7,460 nucleotides of DNA from Bacteroidales bacterium (GCA_004555765.1 SFHG01000069.1:1-7460), one strand, 5' to 3'; shown: positions 1-6,134, counted from the stretch's first letter. Numbers and translations: made by a program. The notes: generated by a model from the letters alone, not told the origin.

Positions 1-3000
1 ATCCCGTAATGGGCGCCACTGTCCGCCTCAAAAGCGATGCCACCAAGGGTGCCATCACCGATATGGACGGTCGCTTCACGCTCCAAGCCAAATCCGGCGA
101 AACCATCCTCATCACCTACGTGGGCTACAAAGACCAAGAAGTCAAAGCCGCTCCCACCCTCACCGTCCGCCTCGTCCCCGACAATAAACTCCTCGACGAA
201 GTCATGGTCGTCGCCTACGGCACCGCAAAGAAAGAATCCTTTACCGGATCTGCGACCGTAGTCAGTGGAGAAAAGCTGTCTCAGAAGAGTGTCTCCAATA
301 TCACGAAAGCACTCGAGGGCGAAGCGCCCGGCATACAGGTCGTCAACAGGACGGGTCAACCGGGATCCAGCGCCGACATCGTCATCCGCGGTATCGGCTC
401 CGTGAACTCCCATACCTCTCCCCTCTACGTGGTGGACGGGATCCCGTACGGTGGCTCTATGAGCGGCATCAACCCCAACGACATCGAGAGTATCAGCATC
501 TTGAAAGACGCATCCGCCACAGCTCTTTATGGCTCCCGGGCGGCCAACGGGGTCGTGCTTATCACCACCCAGAAGGGCAAAGATGGTAAAACGCAAGTAG
601 ACTTGAACCTCAAATACGGGATCACCGAGCGCCTTTTCCCGATGCATGACGGGATTCGCTCTCCGGAAGAATATATGGAGCTTGCTTATCAGTCCCTGTC
701 CAATAGGTATGACCTATTCAAAGGACCGAGACAAAAGGGCTTTGAGAACGCGACCATCAACGATATGCTTTTCTCAGAGGTCGGCATCTATCCCGGCTAT
801 AACATTTGGACCGTACCGGACGGACAACAGCTTATTGACCCCAAAACCGGAAAGTTCAACCCCAACGCCAAGAGAATCTACACTCCGGAAAGCTGGGTAG
901 ACGAGACGTTCCGCACCGGTCAGAGAGTGGAAGGCGACTTGCAGGTAACTGCCGGCACTTCCCGTCTGAATGTCTTCACTTCTCTCGGATTCCTGAAAGA
1001 ACAAGGGTACCTGATCGGATCGGATTTCCAGAGATTCAATGTCCGCAATAATTTGACCTACATCATCTCCGACAACCTCAAGCTTACCTCAAACTTGGCA
1101 TACTCCCGCTCTCAGATGAACGGCTCCGGGCAGACAGACAATATGAACAACGGCTTCAATTTTGCCAATGCAATGCCTGCCATTTATCCGGTCTTCCTGC
1201 ACGATGAAAAAGGCAACCTGATCCCCGACTCCCGCGTCCCCGGACGGTATCTTTACGACTATGGTCAGTTTGAAGGCGGCAGCCGCGGACAAGGTGGCGG
1301 TATAAATCCCGTCGGCTCCATGGACTTGGACGCTTATACGGATGTCAATCACAATGTCATCGCCAACACCTCTGCCGAGTGGCGTTTTCTCAACGACTTC
1401 AAGCTCACCGTGAACGCCGGCTACCAGTACAATAGGATCCTCACTAATAGCCTCACAAACCCGCTCTACGGCGATGCAAAAGACATCGGTCGCCTCTATC
1501 GCTATAGCGAAGACTACTACGCCCTCACGCTGAACCAGATTCTCTCTTGGAAGAAGAGCTTCGGGGATCACAACTTCGATGCGTTCGTGGCACACGAGTC
1601 CTACAACGAAAACTACGGCTACAACTTCGACTACAAGCATACTGCCGTACTCGCCAAGCAGCTCGAAATGGATAACTTCGTAGTGATGGGGGAGATCTCC
1701 TCGTACTCCTACGGTTATGCACTCGAAAGCTACTTCGGTCAGCTCCAATACGACTACGACGGCAAGTACTTCATCAACGGCTCTCTCCGTGCCGACGGCT
1801 CTTCCCGCTTCGCTCCGGACAAGAGATGGGGTACATTCGGTTCCGTGGGCGGTGCCTGGCTCATCTCTGCAGAAGACTTTATGAAATCTGCCAAGTGGGT
1901 CAACGAGCTCAAGTTGAAAGCCAGCTGGGGTCTTATCGGCAACCAGTCCATCAGCCTCGGTTATGGCTCCGAGATCCCCAACTATTTCTTGGATCGCGAC
2001 TTCTACAACGTAAGCAACCTTGGGGACAAGCCGTCCTTTAGCTTCTATTCCAAAGGCAACCCGTCACTGACCTGGGAAAAGTCGTCCTCCTGGAACGTCG
2101 GTCTCGAATCCCGCTTATTTGACCGTCTCAACATCGCCGTAGAATGGTTTTACAAGGAGACTTCCGATATGCTCTTCAAGAAGCAGGTGGCACCCTCTCT
2201 CGGCTATGCGTACTATCCGAGAAACGATGGCAAACTCCTCAATACCGGTATCGAACTCGACCTCAGCTACAACGCGGTGAAGACCAAAGACTGGGACTTC
2301 AACATCCGTCTGAATATGTCACATTACACCAATAAGATCACCCAGATGCCTACACTTGAAGGATCAACAGAACCGAAGTTGTACGAGAATCGCGGTGCTT
2401 ACGGATGGATGAAGGATCACTCTATCTACGACCATTACACCCTCACCTGGATGGGTGTCAACCCCGAGAACGGTCAGGCTCAATATAAGGCTTACCGCAA
2501 ACAGACCGGGAAGCAGGAAGATGGCACACCCATTTACTCCTACATCACCGATATGCAGGATCACCTGGCCAAAGGCAACACTTTGGAAGGCTACGATGAG
2601 GTGACCGTCTCTAACTCCAGCAACGCCGTATCCGACTTCGTGGGCAAGTCGGCTCTCCCCGATTTGACCGGCGGCTTCGGCTTCGATCTCAGGTTCCGCG
2701 ACATCACGCTTTCGTCTTCGTTTGCTTACGGCATCGGAGGCTGGGCTATGGATGGCATCTACCGAAATATGATGCACTCCGGAAAAGTGGGAAGCTACAA
2801 TTGGCACACGGATATGCGCAGAGCTTGGACCCCGACGAATAAGGACACGGATGTCCCCGCACTCGCAGATGATCTTACTTCCTACTCCTTCTCCAACTCC
2901 GCATCCACACGCTTCCTGACGAGCAGATCCTTCCTTACCCTCAGCAACGTGAGACTGTCCTACGACCTCCCGGGTTCTTGGATGGAAAAGATCAAGATGC

Positions 3001-3176
3001 GCAAAATGAGTGTCTTTGTTTCCGGCGACAACCTCTTTATCCTCACCGCTCGCCCCGGCTTCTACTCCGGTACTTCCATCTCCGGTGGCAATGACAATAA
3101 CACCGTCCAGGTGCGTACCGATTATCGTTACATCCCGAGTGCCAATGTAGTGTTTGGTATCAATATGAGTTTCTAA
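1..3176 (+). CDS. SusC/RagA-family TonB-dependent outer-membrane transporter, 5'-truncated
   Basis: This is an outer-membrane beta-barrel that imports a ligand, usually an oligosaccharide, using TonB/ExbBD energy together with its SusD partner. The frame is open to the window edge (codons CCC GTA precede the ATG at 9), so the signal peptide and the first part of the regulatory domain lie outside the window. Numbering from the ATG at 9, residues 1-60 match the end of a carboxypeptidase-regulatory-like domain (GATV, TDMDGRF, ITYVGYK). The plug follows with VMVVAYG at 65-71, PLYVVDGIP at 138-146 and the SusC signature LKDASATALYGSRAANGV from 165. The rest is barrel, rich in aromatic and glycine residues, ending in a terminal Phe (INMSF) as expected of a barrel insertion signal. 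The 1055 visible residues fit the family size. Family membership is secure; the substrate cannot be told. Codon use in the first 72 codons is more C-ending than just after. Confidence 0.96.
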   Translation, partial: PVMGATVRLKSDATKGAITDMDGRFTLQAKSGETILITYVGYKDQEVKAAPTLTVRLVPDNKLLDEVMVVAYGTAKKESFTGSATVVSGEKLSQKSVSNITKALEGEAPGIQVVNRTGQPGSSADIVIRGIGSVNSHTSPLYVVDGIPYGGSMSGINPNDIESISILKDASATALYGSRAANGVVLITTQKGKDGKTQVDLNLKYGITERLFPMHDGIRSPEEYMELAYQSLSNRYDLFKGPRQKGFENATINDMLFSEVGIYPGYNIWTVPDGQQLIDPKTGKFNPNAKRIYTPESWVDETFRTGQRVEGDLQVTAGTSRLNVFTSLGFLKEQGYLIGSDFQRFNVRNNLTYIISDNLKLTSNLAYSRSQMNGSGQTDNMNNGFNFANAMPAIYPVFLHDEKGNLIPDSRVPGRYLYDYGQFEGGSRGQGGGINPVGSMDLDAYTDVNHNVIANTSAEWRFLNDFKLTVNAGYQYNRILTNSLTNPLYGDAKDIGRLYRYSEDYYALTLNQILSWKKSFGDHNFDAFVAHESYNENYGYNFDYKHTAVLAKQLEMDNFVVMGEISSYSYGYALESYFGQLQYDYDGKYFINGSLRADGSSRFAPDKRWGTFGSVGGAWLISAEDFMKSAKWVNELKLKASWGLIGNQSISLGYGSEIPNYFLDRDFYNVSNLGDKPSFSFYSKGNPSLTWEKSSSWNVGLESRLFDRLNIAVEWFYKETSDMLFKKQVAPSLGYAYYPRNDGKLLNTGIELDLSYNAVKTKDWDFNIRLNMSHYTNKITQMPTLEGSTEPKLYENRGAYGWMKDHSIYDHYTLTWMGVNPENGQAQYKAYRKQTGKQEDGTPIYSYITDMQDHLAKGNTLEGYDEVTVSNSSNAVSDFVGKSALPDLTGGFGFDLRFRDITLSSSFAYGIGGWAMDGIYRNMMHSGKVGSYNWHTDMRRAWTPTNKDTDVPALADDLTSYSFSNSASTRFLTSRSFLTLSNVRLSYDLPGSWMEKIKMRKMSVFVSGDNLFILTARPGFYSGTSISGGNDNNTVQVRTDYRYIPSANVVFGINMSF

Positions 3177-3207
3177 CCTCACATCTTTAGCGATTCTACA
3201 ATAAGTC

Positions 3208-4734
3208 ATGAATAAAAAGCTACTATATATACTTTCCGGAGCCACGCTTCTAACACTTGGGGCAAGCGGGTGCTCAAAATCCTTTCTGGAAAAGGAGCCG
3301 TCCGGACTTTACACCATCCCTCAGCTCAATGAGGCACAGCTTTGGAACCCCAATATCATCAGAGGATATACTTCCGGACTTGTAAGCACGACATTCGCTT
3401 ACGGGGCAGGTGGCATCAACAATCACTCGGACTTCGGACAGAAGAGTGTCGACATCCAGACCGACCTGATGAGTGGCGATATGGTGATGACTGCCGCAAG
3501 GTATGGTCACTTTAAGTCTGCTGCGGACCTCACGGGTACCAAGAGAGACCAAAATGCCTACGCTTATGCCAACTGGCGCTACTACTACAAACTCGTCTTC
3601 GCAGCAAACAGTATCTTCGACATTATGGGTAGCGATGAAACGCTCAAAGCAGATGCCGACAATGACCAAAAGCTCTATTTCGGTCAAAGCAAGACGATGA
3701 GAGGGTTTGCCTACTTCAATCTCATCAATCTCTACGCCACACCTTATGCAGTGGACCCTAATGCCAAAGGCATCCCGATGTATAGATCCACACAGACAGA
3801 GGGACCTTCCGAACGCTCCACAGTCCAACAGGTTTATGATCAGATCATCGCGGATCTTACAGCCGGCAAAAAAGCTCTCGCAGAAGTGAAAGCTATGGAG
3901 CAGGCAAACAATAAGGACAACGTCAACGAGTATGTAGCCCAGGGCTATTTGGCCTACGCCTATCTCCAGAGCGGTCAGTACCAAAAAGCTTATGACGAAG
4001 CAGTCGGGGTCATCAACAGCGGTGCTTATCCCCTGATGACGAACCGACAGCTCATCGAGAGCGGATTCAGGGAGTGGACCAATCCCGAGTTCATGTGGGC
4101 TATAGACCTTACCACAGACAATACCGAAGCTTTGCCTACGTTCTGGGGGCATATGGATATCTTCACTTACAGCTATGCGGGCATAGGAGACTATAAAGTA
4201 ATCAGCAGCGAACTCCAGAGCTCTATTCCCAAAGAAGATGTCCGGTCTGTCTGGTTCAATAAAAGCGGGATCCCTTATTACAAGTTTTGGGACTCGGGTC
4301 GTAAGGTAATGGGAGACCGCAGCTGGACGAATGACGAAGTCTATATGCGTGTAGCCGAAATGTACCTCATCGCCGCTGAATCCGCATTCAGATCCGGCAA
4401 CGAAGCTAACGCCCGCAAGTGGATTAAGGAACTGAAAAAGAACCGCTACAACTACCAGCTCGAAGGAGTGGATGAAGCAGAGGGGACAAAGAAGTTCGTC
4501 GAAGCTGTAGACAAACTGGAAGGTGCCGATCTGCTGAACGAAATCCTCTACAACTGGCGCGTCGAGCTGTGGGGCGAGGGCAGATCACTCCTTACGATGA
4601 AGCGCTTCAAGCTCAATACCACGAGGGACACCCGAAGCGGTTTCCTCACAGGAGAAAAGGTAAACTGGGACGACCCAAGGCTTACATTTGAAGCACCTTC
4701 AAATGAGTACACCAATAATCCCGCTTACAAGTAA
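3208..4734 (+). CDS. SusD/RagB-family outer-membrane glycan-binding lipoprotein
   Basis: This is the surface lipoprotein that caps the SusC barrel and captures the ligand. The N-terminus (MNKKLLYILSGATLLTLGASG, then C22) is a lipoprotein signal peptide with the lipobox GASGC, followed by the common SusD start SKSFLEKEPSG. Family hallmarks are the helical segment TMRGFAYFNLINLYATPYA (from about residue 163), the TPR-like DEVYMRVAEMYLIAAESAF (376-394) and the C-terminal RVELWGEGR (451-459). The length of 508 residues is normal for the family. The ATG at 3208 is chosen because it directly precedes the signal peptide; no clear Shine-Dalgarno sequence is present, as is usual in Bacteroidota. It lies 31 bp after the SusC stop with no visible terminator between, so the two are very probably co-transcribed. 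The ligand is not predictable. Confidence 0.96.
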   Translation: MNKKLLYILSGATLLTLGASGCSKSFLEKEPSGLYTIPQLNEAQLWNPNIIRGYTSGLVSTTFAYGAGGINNHSDFGQKSVDIQTDLMSGDMVMTAARYGHFKSAADLTGTKRDQNAYAYANWRYYYKLVFAANSIFDIMGSDETLKADADNDQKLYFGQSKTMRGFAYFNLINLYATPYAVDPNAKGIPMYRSTQTEGPSERSTVQQVYDQIIADLTAGKKALAEVKAMEQANNKDNVNEYVAQGYLAYAYLQSGQYQKAYDEAVGVINSGAYPLMTNRQLIESGFREWTNPEFMWAIDLTTDNTEALPTFWGHMDIFTYSYAGIGDYKVISSELQSSIPKEDVRSVWFNKSGIPYYKFWDSGRKVMGDRSWTNDEVYMRVAEMYLIAAESAFRSGNEANARKWIKELKKNRYNYQLEGVDEAEGTKKFVEAVDKLEGADLLNEILYNWRVELWGEGRSLLTMKRFKLNTTRDTRSGFLTGEKVNWDDPRLTFEAPSNEYTNNPAYK

Positions 4735-4753
4735 GGAATATGCGATAACGTAG

Positions 4754-4770
4754 GGTGCCGATGAGGCGCC
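4754..4770. other. Small hairpin 20 bp after the SusD stop
   Basis: GGTGCC and GGCGCC pair around a GATGA loop, giving a six-pair RNA stem with one U-G wobble. There is no T-tract after it, so it may stabilise the mRNA 3' end or belong to the following palindrome-rich block rather than terminate transcription. Confidence 0.45.
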
Positions 4771-4817
4771 AAACCACGCATAATCAACGATACAAATTAA
4801 TTCTTAAATTGATCACT

Positions 4818-4860
4818 GAACGCTCCGGGCTGTGTAGTCCGGGGCGTTCTCCCTTTCTAT
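4818..4860 (+). terminator. Rho-independent-type terminator of the SusC/SusD operon
   Basis: GAACGCTCCGG (4818-4828) pairs with CCGGGGCGTTC (4839-4849) across a 10-nt loop. The result is an 11-pair stem with a single U-G wobble. It is followed by the pyrimidine tract TCCCTTTCTAT (4850-4860), which is weaker than a classical T-run. The distance of 84 bp from the SusD stop, and the absence of any gene after it on this strand, support a terminator role. Confidence 0.7.
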
Positions 4861-4914
4861 AATAATGGGGCGTTCCCGTTTCCCCGCACGTCGATGCCTC
4901 CGGCACTTCGTACG

Positions 4915-4963
4915 GGGCTACTACCTTTTGACCGCTGACGCGGTCTTTTGCCCCTATCGGGGC
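4915..4963 (+). repeat. Double-hairpin element, copy 1
   Basis: This 49-nt unit starts GGGCTAC. It contains hairpin GACCGC-TGAC-GCGGTC (4930-4945), the linker TTTT, and hairpin GCCCC-TATC-GGGGC (4950-4963). It aligns without gaps to 5436-5484 with 44 of 49 positions identical; the last 37 nt differ at one position only. It lies just left of the minisatellite. Confidence 0.85.
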
Positions 4964-4990
4964 ATCTTCACGAGTATTTACCAGGCGTCC

Positions 4991-5165
4991 GTATGGCATC
5001 CGTATGAGATTCGCGTATGGTGTTCGCGTATGGGATTCGCGTATGGGATTCGCGTATGGGGTTGCGTATGGGGTTGCGTATGGGGTTCGCGTATGGGATT
5101 CGCGTATGGGGTTGCGTATGGGGTTGCGTATGGGATTCGCGTATGGGATTCGCGTATGGGGTTGC
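4991..5165 (+). repeat. 12/13-bp minisatellite with 50-bp higher-order period
   Basis: Thirteen tandem units run from 5002 to 5165, preceded by a degenerate 11-bp unit at 4991-5001. Type A is GTATGGGATTCGC (13 bp), type B is GTATGGGGTTGC (12 bp), and one A-like unit at 5078 is GTATGGGGTTCGC. The first two 13-bp units (5002 and 5015) are divergent, as expected at an array edge. From 5028 the order is A A B B, then A-like A B B, then A A B. The blocks 5028-5077 and 5078-5127 are both 50 bp and differ at one base, and 5128-5165 is a 38-bp partial third copy. No spacers of unique sequence exist, so this is not CRISPR. Replication slippage or unequal exchange of the 50-bp block is the likely origin. 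Confidence 0.95.
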
Positions 5166-5211
5166 GCCCCGATAGGGGCAGACGGCACGGAGTGCCGAAT
5201 CTTGGTAGCCC
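5166..5211 (-). repeat. Double-hairpin element, inverted copy with exchanged first hairpin
   Basis: Read on the - strand, this unit is GGGCTACCAAGATT, hairpin CGGCAC-TCC-GTGCCG, TCT, hairpin GCCCC-TATC-GGGGC. The two ends match the element at 5436-5484, but the first hairpin has a different stem and a 3-nt loop. It abuts the last minisatellite unit directly at 5165/5166. Confidence 0.85.
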
Positions 5212-5250
5212 CACACGAAGACCGCGTCAGCGGTCGATGTGTGGGGTACC
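5204..5250. repeat. Nested long hairpin containing GACCGC/GCGGTC
   Basis: The outer arms GGTA plus CCCCACAC (5204-5216, with an unpaired G at 5208) pair with GTGTGGGGTACC (5239-5250). The inner hairpin GACCGC-GTCA-GCGGTC (5220-5235) is the exact reverse complement of those at 4930-4945 and 5451-5466. Its left arm overlaps the inverted double-hairpin element, so the two folds could compete. Confidence 0.75.
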
Positions 5251-5435
5251 GGAGGGGCAAATGAATCCCTACAGCCACAGCGTGGCTGAATCTTTATTCG
5301 GCACCTACGGAGCCGTATGAAAATGAATCGTCCCGTTTCCCCGGGGTGTCGACCCCTTTTCCCCGGGGCTGCGAGACCTACGGTCTCTTTGCCCCTTTTC
5401 CCTCGGGGTGTCGACCCCTACGGGGTCTTAACCCC

Positions 5436-5484
5436 GGGCTACCAAGATTTGACCGCTGACGCGGTCTCTTGCCCCTATCGGGGC
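5436..5484 (+). repeat. Double-hairpin element, copy 2
   Basis: This 49-nt copy consists of GGGCTACCAAGATTT, GACCGC-TGAC-GCGGTC (5451-5466), TCTT and GCCCC-TATC-GGGGC (5471-5484). It has the same orientation as the copy at 4915-4963. A third, truncated copy begins 23 bp after its end. Confidence 0.85.
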
Positions 5485-5507
5485 GTACAGTGTCCGCTCC
5501 ATTTGCC

Positions 5508-5536
5508 TGACGCGGTCTCTTGCCCCTATCGGGGCG
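5508..5536 (+). repeat. Double-hairpin element, 5'-truncated copy
   Basis: These 29 nt are identical to 5457-5485, starting in the TGAC loop of the first hairpin and ending one base past GCCCC-TATC-GGGGC (5522-5535). The left stem arm GACCGC is missing and replaced by unrelated sequence, so only the second hairpin can form. The two 29-nt copies start 51 bp apart. Confidence 0.85.
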
Positions 5537-5617
5537 CTCGTCTTGACTTCTGCACAGGGCACGCCCTTGTGACCCCTTTTCCGTCCCGCGACTTCTGCGC
5601 AGAGTGCACCGAAGGAC

Positions 5618-6001
5618 TCAAGGCAGACGGTCGAAGACGACTGCAGAAGAGTCGGCACGAAGCAGGACCATAACCGAGTCATTCAGCTCGGAAACAACCA
5701 TCTCGGAGACCTCTCTCCTTTCGTCTATTTTCAGCGTATCGCCATTGATGGAATAAAAGCCGGGATAACGGCGTTCGTAACCATCCGCCGCACGGAAATG
5801 CTGCTCTATGGTACTGTCGGGGTTGAATTTGATATCGTAAGTCACCCCGTTATTGACCTCCCGAAGTTGCCAATGTCCTATAATCCCGGTCGCGTGATCT
5901 GCCCTTACGACATCGTTCCCGCCACCCCCGCACGCCGAGGCCGCAGAGAGAAGAAGGATGACGGTCGGGACTGCGGGTATTAACCCTTTTAATCTCATCA
6001 T
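5618..6001 (-). CDS. Small lipocalin-like lipoprotein
   Basis: This 127-residue protein has a lipoprotein signal peptide: after MMRLKG comes a hydrophobic stretch and the lipobox ASAC with Cys24, then GGGGND. The mature part resembles the short lipocalin-like lipoproteins common in Bacteroidota: GxW near the start (IIGHWQL, 40-46), F.PDSTIEQHF (59-69), YSINGDTLKI (83-92) and SELNDSVMVLL (104-114), all read as beta-strands. The assignment rests on this pattern of residues, not on a search, and no ligand or enzymatic role can be claimed. Translation may start at either of the first two ATGs. The gene is transcribed towards the SusC/SusD operon. A separate promoter is likely, because 298 bp and a possible terminator separate it from the gene upstream. 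Its 3' end borders the palindrome block. Confidence 0.85.
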   Translation of the reverse strand: MMRLKGLIPAVPTVILLLSAASACGGGGNDVVRADHATGIIGHWQLREVNNGVTYDIKFNPDSTIEQHFRAADGYERRYPGFYSINGDTLKIDERREVSEMVVSELNDSVMVLLRADSSAVVFDRLP

Positions 6002-6039
6002 AGTCTATATATTCGTTTCTCGTTTAAGTGTCTCATCAT
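5998..6039 (-). CDS. Possible 13-codon leader peptide
   Basis: The frame reads MMRHLNEKRIYRL then TGA. The stop overlaps the start codon of the lipoprotein gene in an ATGA arrangement (6001-5998), which allows translational coupling. The nine bases ATGATGAGA occur at both this start and the lipoprotein start. Frames this short arise often by chance and no ribosome-binding site is visible, so this is only a candidate. Confidence 0.2.
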   Translation of the reverse strand: MMRHLNEKRIYRL

Positions 6040-6075
6040 TAAGTGCACTCTATCTGTCAGTAGACACCGGTGGTG

Positions 6076-6083
6076 CAAAGGTA
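6076..6083 (-). promoter_or_regulatory. Bacteroidota -7 promoter element for the small lipoprotein
   Basis: The - strand reads TACCTTTG, an exact match to the TAnnTTTG element recognised by the Bacteroidota primary sigma factor. Transcription would start near 6070, leaving a leader of about 70 nt before the ATG at 6001. A good TTTG-type -33 box is absent: the expected position falls inside the GTTCC/GGAAC dyad repeats, which fits a promoter needing or blocked by a regulator. Confidence 0.55.
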
Positions 6084-6094
6084 CTTGAAATATA

Positions 6095-6134
6095 TTGGTT
6101 CCACTCGAGGAACGTTTTGGTTCCACCAGAGGAA
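6095..6134. promoter_or_regulatory. Two direct repeats with dyad symmetry, candidate operator
   Basis: TTGGTTCCACTCGAGGAA (6095-6112) and TTGGTTCCACCAGAGGAA (6117-6134) match at 16 of 18 positions, with starts 22 bp apart, about two helical turns. Each half-site has internal symmetry: GTTCC/GGAAC in the first, TTCC/GGAA in the second. They lie immediately upstream of the -7 element, covering where the -33 box should be. This is a typical layout for tandem regulator binding, although the regulator is unknown. Confidence 0.5.

Larger units (their letters stand above)
4861..5617. repeat. Gene-free convergent intergenic block made of chained palindromes
   Basis: No stretch here looks like a real protein: the open frames exist because the repeats lack stop codons, and they are open on both strands. 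What the region holds is a succession of short hairpins. Examples are TGCCTCCGGCA (4895-4905), CGGCAC/GTGCCG (5183-5197), CAGCCAC/GTGGCTG (5272-5288), CGGCACC/GGAGCCG with an A-A mismatch (5299-5315), GGGGT/ACCCC (5343-5356 and 5405-5418), CCCCGGGG (5361-5368), GAGACC/GGTCTC (5373-5387), GACCCC/GGGGTC (5413-5427) and CACAGGGC/GCCCTTGTG with one bulged T (5553-5571). The linkers between them, such as AATGAATC and TCTTTATTC, are partly AT-rich. Recurrence of the same hairpins in both orientations indicates a repeat family, not single-copy regulatory DNA. A role as a convergent termination zone is possible. Confidence 0.8.

Noticed and set aside
9..11. ATG at 9 as the true SusC start
   Set aside because: The frame is open upstream and the protein would lack a signal peptide and half of its regulatory domain; the gene clearly begins outside the window.
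1089..1748. 219-residue antisense open frame inside SusC
   Set aside because: It is a mirror of the coding frame's codon bias; it lacks a start context and any recognisable domain.
2364..4152. Two antisense open frames of over 290 residues opposite SusC and SusD
   Set aside because: Shadows of well-supported genes, with low-complexity valine/isoleucine-rich translations and no family resemblance.
4921..4930. TACCTTTTG as a + strand promoter element reading into the array
   Set aside because: It has one T too many for TAnnTTTG, lies within the repeat element, and no gene follows on the + strand.
4991..5165. CRISPR array
   Set aside because: Units are 12-13 bp and directly adjacent with no unique spacers; no cas genes are in the window.
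4784..5320. Several long overlapping open frames on both strands across the tandem array
   Set aside because: They exist because the repeat has no stop codons in any frame. Their peptides are simple repeats in shifting frames, and none has a signal, domain or conserved start.
4861..5617. tRNA or other classical structured RNA
   Set aside because: The hairpins are isolated short stems with no cloverleaf, no T-loop motif and no rRNA signature.
5317..5682. Open frames over the palindrome block on both strands
   Set aside because: They consist of translated hairpin repeats and overlap the real lipoprotein gene end; composition is proline/arginine/glycine-rich without any domain.
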